In this document: one piece after another, positions 55,927 to 64,000 of the stretch | Layout: the number at the start of each line of letters is the position of its first letter | How positions within the stretch are numbered: position 1 is the first letter of the stretch | Assembly: GCF_016862755.1 (NCBI RefSeq) | Contig: NZ_BONO01000001.1 | Coordinates: forward strand, 202,757-266,756 | Direction of reading: 5' to 3' | DNA: 64,000 nt | Origin: Cellulomonas pakistanensis | Lineage (GTDB): Bacteria > Actinomycetota > Actinomycetes > Actinomycetales > Cellulomonadaceae | Made by a program: the position numbers and the translations under genes | The notes under the pieces: generated by a model | Databases searched by the model: none | What the model was told of the DNA's origin: nothing | The model's input: only the letters and a program-made list of their open reading frames with translations

Positions 55927-57312
55927 ATGTCAGCCACTGCACCCACCGCCACGCCGCCGGCGCCGTCCCGGCCGCTGAACTCGCCGTCCCGCGTCATCGC
56001 GGCGAGCCTCGTGGGCACCACCATCGAGTTCTACGACTTCTACGTGTACGCGACGGCCGCGGTCCTCGTGTTCCCGAAGCTGTTCTTCCCCACCGGCAAC
56101 GACACCACGGCGCTGCTCGCGTCGTTCGCGGTGTTCGGCGCGGCGATGGTCGCCCGACCGATCGGCGCCATCTTCTTCGGCCACCTCGGCGACCGCCGCG
56201 GCCGCAAGACCACGCTCGTGTACTCGCTGCTGACCATGGGCGTCGCGACGTTCCTCATCGGCGCGCTGCCGACGTTCGGCCAGGTGGGCGTGGGCGCCAC
56301 GGTCGCGCTGCTGGTGCTGCGCCTCGCGCAGGGCTTCGCGCTCGGCGGCGAGTGGTCCGGGGCGGCGCTGGTCGCGACGGAGAACGCGCCGGCCGGGAAG
56401 CGCGCCTGGTACGGCACGTTCCCGCAGCTCGGTGCGCCGCTCGGCTTCATCATCGCCAACGGCATCTTCCTGATCATCAACGGCGTGCTCGGCGAGGGCT
56501 CGGACGCGTTCATGTCCTGGGGCTGGCGCGTGCCGTTCCTGTTCTCCGCCGTCATGGTGATGGTCGGCCTGTGGGTCCGGCTGAAGCTGGTCGAGTCCGA
56601 GGCGTTCACGACCGCCGAGAAGAAGGGCACGCTCACCAAGCTGCCGCTCGGCACGACGCTCAAGTTCCACTGGCGCGAGACCCTGCTCGGCACGTTCATC
56701 ATGCTGGCGACGTACGTGCTGTTCTACCTGATGACGAACTTCACGCTGACCTTCGGCACCCGCGCGGTGTCGCCGGAGGACGGCGAGCCCGGCGGCCTCG
56801 GCATCCCGTACGTGCACTTCGTGCTGATGCAGATCCTGGGCGTGGTGTTCTTCGGGATCTTCACGATGCTGTCCGGCCCGCTGGCCGACCGGCTCGGCCG
56901 CCGGCGCCTGCTCATCGGCGTGACGTCCGCGATCATCGTGTTCGGCTTCACCTTCCCGCTGTTCCTCACGGTGCGCGACGACCTGGTGTTCACCGGTGCG
57001 CTGACCCAGGCGTTCCTGGTGTTCGGCTTCCTGCTGATGGGCGCCACGTTCGGCCCGATGGGCGCGCTGCTGCCGGAGCTGTTCCCGACCAACGTCCGGT
57101 ACACGGGCTCGGCGGTCGCGTACAACGTGTCGTCGATCCTCGGTGCGGCGCTCGCCCCGATCGTGGCGCTCGCGCTGTGGGCCGCGGCGGACGGCGGCAC
57201 CTGGCTGGTCGGCGTGTACCTGTCGGCCATGGGCGTGCTGACGCTGGTCGCGCTGCTCCTGTCGAAGGAGACGAAGGACCGGGACTACGCGCGCTCCTCG
57301 CACGAGGGCTGA
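55927..57312 (+). CDS. MHS-type MFS transporter (ShiA/ProP-like)
   Basis: This protein of 461 residues has 12 membrane spans. GTTIEFYDFYVYATAAVLVF and GHLGDRRGRKTTLV are the typical metabolite:H+ symporter (MHS) features, with RLAQGFALGGEWSGAALVATE nearby. The second half shows GPLADRLGRRRLLIG. MHS members carry dicarboxylates, shikimate, proline or glycine betaine; the substrate here is unknown. GTCGAGGAGCCGCC precedes the ATG. The 250-base upstream region holds no visible gene. Confidence 0.9.
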   Translation: MSATAPTATPPAPSRPLNSPSRVIAASLVGTTIEFYDFYVYATAAVLVFPKLFFPTGNDTTALLASFAVFGAAMVARPIGAIFFGHLGDRRGRKTTLVYSLLTMGVATFLIGALPTFGQVGVGATVALLVLRLAQGFALGGEWSGAALVATENAPAGKRAWYGTFPQLGAPLGFIIANGIFLIINGVLGEGSDAFMSWGWRVPFLFSAVMVMVGLWVRLKLVESEAFTTAEKKGTLTKLPLGTTLKFHWRETLLGTFIMLATYVLFYLMTNFTLTFGTRAVSPEDGEPGGLGIPYVHFVLMQILGVVFFGIFTMLSGPLADRLGRRRLLIGVTSAIIVFGFTFPLFLTVRDDLVFTGALTQAFLVFGFLLMGATFGPMGALLPELFPTNVRYTGSAVAYNVSSILGAALAPIVALALWAAADGGTWLVGVYLSAMGVLTLVALLLSKETKDRDYARSSHEG

Positions 57313-57342
57313 TCCGGGGCCGGCAGCCGCCGGCGACGCCAT

Positions 57343-57375
57343 GAGGCCGCCACCCCGCCACGGGGTGGCGGCCTC
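57343..57375 (+). terminator. Terminator after the MHS transporter gene
   Basis: A perfect 15-bp stem (GAGGCCGCCACCCCG and its complement) with a CCA loop lies 30 bases after the stop. Confidence 0.85.
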
Positions 57376-57416
57376 GTGCTGGGCCCGCGGTCGCCGTGAG
57401 GAGTTGGGCGGATGAC

Positions 57417-57446
57417 TTGGTCGTGCGACCAAATCGCCGCTACAGT
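57417..57446 (+). promoter_or_regulatory. Promoter with overlapping TetR operator
   Basis: TTGGTC (57417-57422) and TACAGT (57441-57446) are 18 bases apart and form a good -35/-10. The perfect palindrome TTGGTCGTGCGACCAA (57417-57432) covers the -35, so a bound repressor would block polymerase. The TetR gene two ORFs downstream is the likely binder. Confidence 0.72.
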
Positions 57447-57486
57447 GGTGCCGTCCCGCCTGAACCGCCCCATCCGAGGAGTCGTC

Positions 57487-58128
57487 ATGGTCGTCGTCAC
57501 CGCCGCCGCGCCCGCCCACGTCGAGGAGGCCGTCCGCCTGCTCGCCGCCACCTTCCGGGACGACGCCGTGATGGGCGCCGTCGTCGGTGGCCCGCTCGTC
57601 GACCGCGAGCGGCGGCTGGCGCACGTGTTCCGCGCGATCGTGCGCAAGGGCCTGCGCGACGGCGCCGTCGACCTCGCCCGCGAGCCCGGCGACCCCGCCG
57701 TGCTCGGGGTCGCCGTCTGGGACGCCCCGGGCCGGACCCGGACCGGGCTCGCCGACCTGCTCCGCGACGTCCCGTCCTACCTCCGGGCGTTCGGCCTGAC
57801 GGGCATGCGGGGGGCGTTCCGCCTGCAGCGCGCGCTGGACGCGGCGCACCCGTGCGAGCCCCACTGGTTCCTCGCGGCGATCGGCGTGCACGCGAGCGGC
57901 CGGGGCCGCGGAGTGGGCTCGGCCCTGATCGCGTCGCGGCTGGCCGCCGTCGACGCGGCGCGTCCGGCGATGCCGGCGTACCTGGAGGCGTCGACCGAGC
58001 GCAGCGCCGCGCTGTACGCCCGCCACGGGTTCCGGGCTGCCGGTAGGGTCGGCGGGTTCCCGTCCGCGTCGCCCGTCCCGATGTGGCGGGCCGGGGCCCA
58101 CGACCGGGCCGTCGCGACGCACGCCTGA
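57487..58128 (+). CDS. GNAT-family acetyltransferase
   Basis: This protein of 213 residues has a GNAT fold: HVEEAVRLLAATFRDDAVMGA, then the acetyl-CoA motif AIGVHASGRGRGVGSALIA, and LEASTERSAALYARHGFRAAG. The ATG at 57487 has GAGGAG upstream. It is the first gene of a two-gene operon with a TetR regulator. It could acetylate the molecule that the regulator senses. The substrate is unknown. Confidence 0.88.
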   Translation: MVVVTAAAPAHVEEAVRLLAATFRDDAVMGAVVGGPLVDRERRLAHVFRAIVRKGLRDGAVDLAREPGDPAVLGVAVWDAPGRTRTGLADLLRDVPSYLRAFGLTGMRGAFRLQRALDAAHPCEPHWFLAAIGVHASGRGRGVGSALIASRLAAVDAARPAMPAYLEASTERSAALYARHGFRAAGRVGGFPSASPVPMWRAGAHDRAVATHA

Positions 58129-58139
58129 GGAGGCCGCCG

Positions 58140-58748
58140 GTGGCACGCACGACCCGAGAGCACCGCCCGGCCGCGGAGCGGCGCGAGCAGCTCCTGGACG
58201 CCGCCGTCGAGGTCATGCGCCAGGGCGGCGTCGCGGCGGCGACCACCCGGGCCGTGGCCGAGCGGGCGGGGCTGCCCCAGGGCGCGTTCCACTACTGCTT
58301 CCGGTCGAAGGACGAGCTGTTCGGCGCGCTGCTGGAGCGCGAGCTCGACGCGTCGCTCGGGCGCGCGTGGGCGGCCGTCACCGCCTCGGACGACCTGGAG
58401 TCCGGGATCGCCGGCGCGCTGCGCGCGATCCTCGACCGCGTGCGGTCCGACCCGGAGTACCACCTGCTCACGGCGGAGCTGGTCGACGTCGCGGCCCGCA
58501 CGCCCGACCTGGCGCACGTCGCCGCCCGGGAGCACGCGGCGTCCGTCGAGCAGGCGGAGCGGATGCTGCGCGGGTGGTCGGACGACGGGGGCGCGCCGCT
58601 CGCGGTCCCGCCCAGGGTGGTGGCCGAGTCCGTGGTCGCCGCGTCGAACGGGGTCACCTCGGCCTGGCTCGCGTCGCGCGACGACGCCGCCGCCGACGGG
58701 ACGGTGGCGCTGCTGGCGCGGGGCATCGCCCGGGCCGCCACGCCCTGA
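58140..58748 (+). CDS. TetR-family repressor
   Basis: This protein of 202 residues has RREQLLDAAVEVMRQGG and TTRAVAERAGLPQGAFHYCFRSKDELF, the TetR helix-turn-helix, with a helical C-terminal ligand domain. The GTG at 58140 follows AGGAGG and is 11 bases from the acetyltransferase gene. It presumably binds the palindrome at 57417-57432 and controls its own operon. The ligand is unknown. Confidence 0.9.
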   Translation: MARTTREHRPAAERREQLLDAAVEVMRQGGVAAATTRAVAERAGLPQGAFHYCFRSKDELFGALLERELDASLGRAWAAVTASDDLESGIAGALRAILDRVRSDPEYHLLTAELVDVAARTPDLAHVAAREHAASVEQAERMLRGWSDDGGAPLAVPPRVVAESVVAASNGVTSAWLASRDDAAADGTVALLARGIARAATP

Positions 58749-58775
58749 CGGTCCGCGGCGGCGCGCCGGACGGGC

Positions 58776-61700
58776 TCAGGCCAGCGCCGACAGGGCCTTG
58801 CGGATGCGCTTCTCGCTCACCGGCACCGGCGTGCCGAGCTGCTGCGCGAACAGGCTGACCCGCAGCTCCTCCAGCAGCCACCGCACCTCGTCCAGCGCCG
58901 CCAGGTCAGCAGGCACCGGCGTGCGGCTCGTGACCCGCGCGCACGTCTGCCCGAGCAGCTGCTCGAGGTCCCGGACCTGCCAGGCCAGCTGCTCGTCGCG
59001 AGCGAGGTTCCCGGCGGCCTTGTCGAGCCGGTGGGCGGCTGCGCGCAGGTAGCGGGCCAGGTGCGGGAGCCGCTCGGCGCCGGTCTCGGAGACGAACCCG
59101 TCGTGCACGAGGCGCTCGCCCTGCTCGCGGACGTCGCGGACCGTGCCGAGCAGCGCCAGCGACCGGGTATCGCGGACGGCGCCGTCGAGCTCGCGCGCGG
59201 TTGCGAGCACCGCGACGAGGTCCTGGACCACGCGGTGCACGGCGTCCTCGAGCCGGTCGCGGACGAACCCGCGCGCGGCCGCGTACGCGTCGGCGGACCG
59301 GACCGCGGTGGCCGGCCGGCCGGCCAGGTGCTCGGTGAGCAGCCGGTCGACGGCCGCCAGCTGTACGTCTGCGACCAGCGCCTCGGTGCTCGGGTACGGA
59401 CTGGCCGCGAGCGTGAGCGCCTGGGTGCCGGTCCACCGCGAGGTGACCCTGCCGGCGGCCAGGCCGACGTCGCGGACCAGCAGCCGGCTCAGGCCGCGGC
59501 GGTGCTGGACGGCCTGCTCGCCGGCGTCGGCGAGCACCTCGACGCGCACGGTCGCCGCCGGGCCCGTGCCGTGCTCGACGAGCGCCGGGTAGCCGCGCAC
59601 GGTGAGGCCGCTCGCGTCCTGGGTCTCGACGCGCTCGGGCAGGGCGCCGCCCGGCAGGTCGGCCGGCCAGGTGTCGAGGTCAGCGCCGTCGAAGCCGGGC
59701 AGCGCGGCGGTCGCGGGTCGGCTGCCGGGACCCGGGACGGCGGCACCGCCGCGGGCAGGGGCCGGGTCGCCCGCACCGTGGGGCGCCGGCCCGGACCGCG
59801 CCCGCGCGTCCGCCATCGCGTCCCGCACCGCGGTCCGCACGGCCGAGCTCACCGCGTCCTGGGTCCGGGCCGCGAGCCTCCGCTGCAGCGCGACGAGCTC
59901 CTTGCCCTCGTCGAGCACCCGACCGCGGTCGTCGACCACCCGGAACGTCATCCGCAGGTGCGGCGGCAGCCGGTCGAGGTCGACCGCGCCGTCCGGCACG
60001 ACGACGTCGCGCAGGGCCCGCACCGCCTGCCGGAACGCCGTCTCGTACGACGGGGCGGCGTCCGCGGCGCGCACGGTGTCCTCCCACGAGGCGGTGTGCG
60101 CGTCGAGCCAGCCGACCACGTCGCGCGCGACGTCCGGCGCCGGGACGAGCTGCACCCGGACCGGCTTCGGCAGCGCGCGGATCGTCGCGGTGACCAGCTC
60201 CTCGCGGAGCCCGGGCACCATCCAGTCGAAGCCCTCGGGCCGGACGCGCGCCAGCGCCACGAGCGGCACGTGCACCGTGACGCCGTCCGCGTCGGCGCCG
60301 GGCTGGAACTGGTAGGTCAGCGGCAGCGCGAGGTCGCCCTGCGGCCAGGTCGACGGGAACGACGACTCGTCCACGCCGCCGTCGTCGGCGACCAGCAGCT
60401 CGCGGGTGAAGGACAGCAGGTCGGGCTCGCGGCGGCGGGCGCCCTTCCACCACTGGTCGAAGTGCCGCGCGGACACGACGTCGTCGGGGATCCGCTCGTC
60501 GTAGAAGGCGAACAGCGCGTCGTCGTCGACCACCAGGCCGCGGCGCCGGGACCGGGCCTCCAGGTCCTCGGCCTCCTGCAGCAGCCGGCGGTTCTCGGCG
60601 AAGAACGCGTGGTGCGTCGTCCAGTCGCCCTCGACCAGCGCGTGCCGGATGAACAGCTCGCGCGCGTGCTCCGCGTCGACCTTGCCGAACAGCACCCGCC
60701 GCCCGGTGACGATCGGGACGCCGTAGAGCATGACCCGCTCCAGGGCCATCGCCGCGCCCTGCTTGGACGACCAGGACGGCTCGGAGTACGACCGCTTCAC
60801 CAGGTGCTGCGCCAGGTCCTCGGCCCACTCGGGCTGGATGCGCGCGGCGTCGCGCGCCCACAGCCGGGACGTCTCGACCAGCTCGCCCGCCATCACCCAG
60901 GCCGGCGGCTTCTTGGCGAGGCCGGAGCCCGGGAAGATCGCGAACTTCGCGCCGCGCGCGCCGAGGTACTCGTTGCGGCCACGCCGGTCCGGGGCGCGGC
61001 CGCCGTCGCGGCCCTTCCCGCGCGCCGGGGTCGAGGCACCCGACAGGTCGGACGCCTCCTGCATGCCGATCTGCGACAGCAGGCCGGACAGCAGCGCGAC
61101 GTGCACCCGGTCGGCGTCCCACTCCAGCCGGTGCGCGCCGCGGCCCTCGGTCGCCGGGTCGCGCTCCTCGGACAGGTCGCGGTCGGTCTGCCGGGGCGGG
61201 TTCATCGTGATGCCGAGCGGCTTCGCGAGCTCCTTGAGCTGCGTGACGACGTCCTGCCACTCGCGCAGCCGGAGGAAGTTCAGGTACTCGGCCCGGCACA
61301 GCCGCCGGAACGCGGAGCTGGACAGGTCGCGCTGGGCGTCCCGGACGTACTGCCAGAGGTTCAGGTAGGCGAGGAAGTCCGACGACGGGTCCGCGAACCG
61401 GGCGTGCAGCTGGTCGGCCTGGGCGCGCTGCTCGACGGGGCGCTCGCGGGGGTCCTGGATCGACAGCGCGGCGGCCACGATCATCACCTCGCGCGCGACG
61501 CCGCGGCGGCCGCCCTCGACGATCATCCGGGCCAGCCGCGGGTCCATCGGCAGCTGCGCGAGCGCCCGCCCGGTGTCGGTCAGCCGGGTGCCGGACGAGC
61601 CGGTCTCGAGCGCGCCGAGCTCGGTCAGCAGCTGCACGCCGTCGCGCACCGCGCGGGTGTCCGGCGGGTCGACGAACGGGAACGACGCCACGTCGTCCGG

Positions 61701-63299
61701 CCCGGTGGCGACGCCGACGGCCACCATCTGCAGGATCACCGACGCCAGCGACGTGCGCAGGATCTCGGGCTCGGTGAACCGCGGCCGGGACGCGAAGTCG
61801 TCCTCGGAGTACAGCCGGATCGCGATGCCGTCGGCCACGCGGCCGCAGCGGCCGGAGCGTTGGTTCGCCGACGCCTGCGAGATCGGCTCGATCGGGAGCC
61901 GCTGCACCTTCGTCGCCTTGGAGTACCGGGAGATGCGCGCGGTGCCGGGGTCGACGACGTACCGGATCCCCGGGACGGTCAGCGACGTCTCGGCGACGTT
62001 CGTGGCCAGCACGACCCGGCGGGTGCTGTGCTGCTGGAACACCCGGTGCTGCTCGGCGGCGGACAGCCGGCCGTACAGCGGCAGCAGCTCGACGGCGTCC
62101 GGGCGCCGCGCGTCCTGGACGCGCGGGCCCAGGTGGCCGCGCAGCGCCTCCTCGGCGTCGCGGATCTCGCGCTCGCCGGAGAAGAAGACCAGGACGTCGC
62201 CGGGGCCCTCGCGGGTCAGCTCGTCGACCGCCTCGCAGATCGCGGTCATGAGGTCGCGGTCCTCGGCGGGGGGCGGTGCCTTCGTGCCCTTCGCCGCGGC
62301 GCCGCGGGACCCGGCGCGGGGCCGGGCGCCGTCGTCGGCGTCGAGGTCGTCCGGGTCGTCCGTCGGGCGGTCCGGCGACAGCGGCCGGTACCGGATCTCG
62401 ACCGGGTACGTCCGGCCGGTGACCTCGACGACCGGCGCGGGGACACCGTCGGGGTGCTCGGCGTCCGCCGGGCCGGCGAAGTGCGCGGCGAACCGCGCCG
62501 AGTCGATCGTCGCCGACGTGATGACGACCTTGAGGTCGGGTCGGCGGGGCAGCAGCTGGGCGAGGTAGCCCAGGATGAAGTCGATGTTGAGCGACCGCTC
62601 GTGCGCCTCGTCGATGATCAGCGTGTCGTAGGCGCGCAGCTCGGGATCGCGCTGGATCTGCGCGAGCAGGATGCCGTCCGTCATGACCTTGACGAGCGTG
62701 CGGTCCGACGACTCGTCGGTGAACCGGACCTGGTAGCCGACGAGCTCGCCGATCGTGGTGCCGAGCTCCTCGGCGATCCGCTCGGCCACCGTGCGGGCCG
62801 CGATCCGGCGCGGCTGGGTGTGGCCGATCTGGCCGTCCCGGCCGCGGCCGAGCTCGAGCGCGATCTTGGGCAGCTGCGTGGTCTTCCCGGAGCCCGTCTC
62901 GCCGGCGACGATCACGACCTGGTGGTCGCGGATCGCGGCGGCGATCTCCTCGCGGCGCGCGGAGACCGGCAGCTGCTCGGGGTAGACGACGGGCGGCACG
63001 GCCACGGCGCGGCGGGCGTCGGCCAGGGCCGCGAGGCGCCGGGCCCGCGCCTCTCGGCCGCGGCGGGGGTCCTGGCTGCGGGGGCGGTCCGGGGCCCGGC
63101 GGTCGGCGTCGGGGCGCCGCTCGGGCCGAGCGTCCGGGCGCTCGTCGGGACCGCGCTGCTCCGCCCCGCGCGTCTCGCCGGCCGGCCGCCGTCCGCGCCC
63201 GCCGCGCCGGCGCCGCGGGCGCCCGGGTGCGGCGTCGCCGCCGTCGCCGCTCGCGGGAACGGGGGCGGGGGCGGGGCTGGTGGGGTCGGCGGCTGTCAT
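58776..63299 (-). CDS. hrpA: ATP-dependent RNA helicase HrpA
   Basis: This helicase of 1507 residues unwinds RNA, and HrpA proteins rescue stalled ribosomes. GETGSGKTTQ (Walker A), IIDEAHERSLN (DEAH), SATID and QRSGRCGRVADG are present in order, then the HA2/OB-fold and the long C-terminal HrpA-type region. An N-terminal tail of about 105 residues is Arg/Pro/Asp-rich and disordered, and an acidic insert interrupts the core near residue 330. The length is greater than the usual 1300. ATG at 63299 is chosen; an in-frame start at 63362 is possible. A -10-like GACAAT nearby suggests a nearly leaderless mRNA. Confidence 0.94.
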   Translation of the reverse strand: MTAADPTSPAPAPVPASGDGGDAAPGRPRRRRGGRGRRPAGETRGAEQRGPDERPDARPERRPDADRRAPDRPRSQDPRRGREARARRLAALADARRAVAVPPVVYPEQLPVSARREEIAAAIRDHQVVIVAGETGSGKTTQLPKIALELGRGRDGQIGHTQPRRIAARTVAERIAEELGTTIGELVGYQVRFTDESSDRTLVKVMTDGILLAQIQRDPELRAYDTLIIDEAHERSLNIDFILGYLAQLLPRRPDLKVVITSATIDSARFAAHFAGPADAEHPDGVPAPVVEVTGRTYPVEIRYRPLSPDRPTDDPDDLDADDGARPRAGSRGAAAKGTKAPPPAEDRDLMTAICEAVDELTREGPGDVLVFFSGEREIRDAEEALRGHLGPRVQDARRPDAVELLPLYGRLSAAEQHRVFQQHSTRRVVLATNVAETSLTVPGIRYVVDPGTARISRYSKATKVQRLPIEPISQASANQRSGRCGRVADGIAIRLYSEDDFASRPRFTEPEILRTSLASVILQMVAVGVATGPDDVASFPFVDPPDTRAVRDGVQLLTELGALETGSSGTRLTDTGRALAQLPMDPRLARMIVEGGRRGVAREVMIVAAALSIQDPRERPVEQRAQADQLHARFADPSSDFLAYLNLWQYVRDAQRDLSSSAFRRLCRAEYLNFLRLREWQDVVTQLKELAKPLGITMNPPRQTDRDLSEERDPATEGRGAHRLEWDADRVHVALLSGLLSQIGMQEASDLSGASTPARGKGRDGGRAPDRRGRNEYLGARGAKFAIFPGSGLAKKPPAWVMAGELVETSRLWARDAARIQPEWAEDLAQHLVKRSYSEPSWSSKQGAAMALERVMLYGVPIVTGRRVLFGKVDAEHARELFIRHALVEGDWTTHHAFFAENRRLLQEAEDLEARSRRRGLVVDDDALFAFYDERIPDDVVSARHFDQWWKGARRREPDLLSFTRELLVADDGGVDESSFPSTWPQGDLALPLTYQFQPGADADGVTVHVPLVALARVRPEGFDWMVPGLREELVTATIRALPKPVRVQLVPAPDVARDVVGWLDAHTASWEDTVRAADAAPSYETAFRQAVRALRDVVVPDGAVDLDRLPPHLRMTFRVVDDRGRVLDEGKELVALQRRLAARTQDAVSSAVRTAVRDAMADARARSGPAPHGAGDPAPARGGAAVPGPGSRPATAALPGFDGADLDTWPADLPGGALPERVETQDASGLTVRGYPALVEHGTGPAATVRVEVLADAGEQAVQHRRGLSRLLVRDVGLAAGRVTSRWTGTQALTLAASPYPSTEALVADVQLAAVDRLLTEHLAGRPATAVRSADAYAAARGFVRDRLEDAVHRVVQDLVAVLATARELDGAVRDTRSLALLGTVRDVREQGERLVHDGFVSETGAERLPHLARYLRAAAHRLDKAAGNLARDEQLAWQVRDLEQLLGQTCARVTSRTPVPADLAALDEVRWLLEELRVSLFAQQLGTPVPVSEKRIRKALSALA

Positions 63300-63465
63300 C
63301 GGCGATCCATTGTCACCGCACGGGGGCGGGGGACGCGATCTCGATTCGCGCAGGGCGATCACGGTGCGTGCGGGCGTCGACTCCCGAGGGCGCCTTCCGG
63401 CCGGACCTCGCGGACGTCGGCCCGGGCCTGCCGGGCGCCAGGACGGGGACCCCTCGCGGCGTCGG

Positions 63466-64000
63466 TCATCCGTCGATCCAGCGGTAGGAGAGGCGGAGGC
63501 CGCCCGCGTTCGGGCCGAGGCCGTACTCGATTCGCGTGCTGGGTCGGCCGTCCTCGTTCGTGCCGGAGGACGTGATCAGCAGCCAGCCGAACGCGCGGCG
63601 GTTCCGGATCGGCTCGGAGGCGTACAAGGCGTGCTTCGCGCCCGACCGGGATCTGGCGAGGTCGGCGCGTTTGCGGTCGTCTAGGCGGACGCACAGCGGG
63701 GGGCTGATCCCGGCGGCGCGGGACCCCTCGGCCAGGTTCTCCAGGACCTGATCGGGCGTGCGGTGGACGCGGGCGAGCCCCCACGCGCCCCTGACGATGT
63801 TGTCGACGAATCCCGAGCCGTAGTTCTGCGTGCTCTTGGTCTGGTGGTCCCAGCTCCCGTCGGCGAGGGCGTCGCGGAGGATGTCGACCTGCTGGTAGGT
63901 GCGCGCTTCCTCGGCGCGGCACCCCACGGCGGCGTACAGCACGACGAGGGCAAGGGCGACCAGCCGCAGCCACCGGCGCTGCCGGCGCGTGAACGGCGGG
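63466..64000 (-). CDS. Putative lipoprotein, 5' end outside window
   Basis: The frame is open to the end of the window. Its first visible residues include RRQRRW, a hydrophobic core (LRLVALALVVLYAAV) and AVGC, a lipobox-like ending, so a lipoprotein signal is likely, with the start beyond 64000. The mature part has a repeated hydrophilic region with NYGSGFVDNIVRGAWGLA and ends in LRLSYRWIDG. No family is recognised. A GTG at 63942 would cut the signal and is therefore disfavoured. Confidence 0.6.
   Translation of the reverse strand, partial: PPFTRRQRRWLRLVALALVVLYAAVGCRAEEARTYQQVDILRDALADGSWDHQTKSTQNYGSGFVDNIVRGAWGLARVHRTPDQVLENLAEGSRAAGISPPLCVRLDDRKRADLARSRSGAKHALYASEPIRNRRAFGWLLITSSGTNEDGRPSTRIEYGLGPNAGGLRLSYRWIDG

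Overview
The window is very GC-rich (roughly 73-75% by eye) DNA with dense, short-spaced genes, many GTG starts and actinobacterial gene families: MsiK-type sugar ABC permeases without their own ATPase, FBP-domain protein, DUF1206, LAxTG sortase signal, F420-type reductases and HrpA. The best guess is a Micrococcales actinobacterium, probably Cellulomonas or a near relative. This is inferred from gene content only, because there is no rRNA or tRNA in the window.

Layout. 1-4650: the 3' part of a carbohydrate operon (solute-binding protein, two permeases, GH13 alpha-glucosidase). 4750-9400: a 33-residue membrane microprotein, an SRPBCC protein, a small-multidrug-export-type membrane protein, a NarL-type two-component pair, a YdeI-like protein and a DUF6262-like coiled-coil protein. 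9777-19356: the most striking locus, a secreted DNRLRE/LamG-type protein, a 2110-residue Rhs/YD-repeat polymorphic toxin and an overlapping Imm8-like immunity gene, with lower GC at the toxin tip and a perfect 38-bp palindrome inside the immunity gene. 19498-32452: small enzymes and regulators (DUF1206, two RibD/DHFR-like reductases, a luciferase-like oxidoreductase, an FBP zinc protein, a GH114 lipoprotein, a LAVTG-anchored surface protein, an F420-type reductase, a hydrolase-TetR operon with an operator over its promoter, methionine aminopeptidase). 32607-38771: SulP transporter, low-molecular-weight phosphatase, aminotransferase, Zn-ribbon protein and a secreted metzincin with DUF4214-like repeats.

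38991-45647: a malate/lactate-dehydrogenase-like gene translationally coupled to an ACT-domain gene, then a tandem glycine riboswitch that controls gcvP-gcvT-gcvH and a terminator. 45864-49617: small LuxR-type HTH protein, a DUF2975/Xre pair, LysR with a divergent YeiH-type exporter, and a Nudix hydrolase. 49658-50302: hsp20 behind a CIRCE (HrcA) element. 50314-53880: metF-metE operon on the minus strand behind a SAM (S-box) riboswitch and a recognisable promoter. 53966-64000: SMP-30 protein, DNA glycosylase Tag, an MHS-type MFS transporter, an acetyltransferase-TetR operon with a palindromic operator, the very long HrpA helicase and a lipoprotein cut by the window edge.

Several convergent gene pairs are separated by strong hairpins (4927-4962, 20953-20984, 24441-24480, 36661-36689, 50255-50302), which helps define transcription units. 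One-carbon metabolism is concentrated here: the glycine cleavage system feeds methylene-THF, MetF reduces it and MetE uses it to make methionine, and both operons are under riboswitches for the matching metabolites (glycine, SAM).
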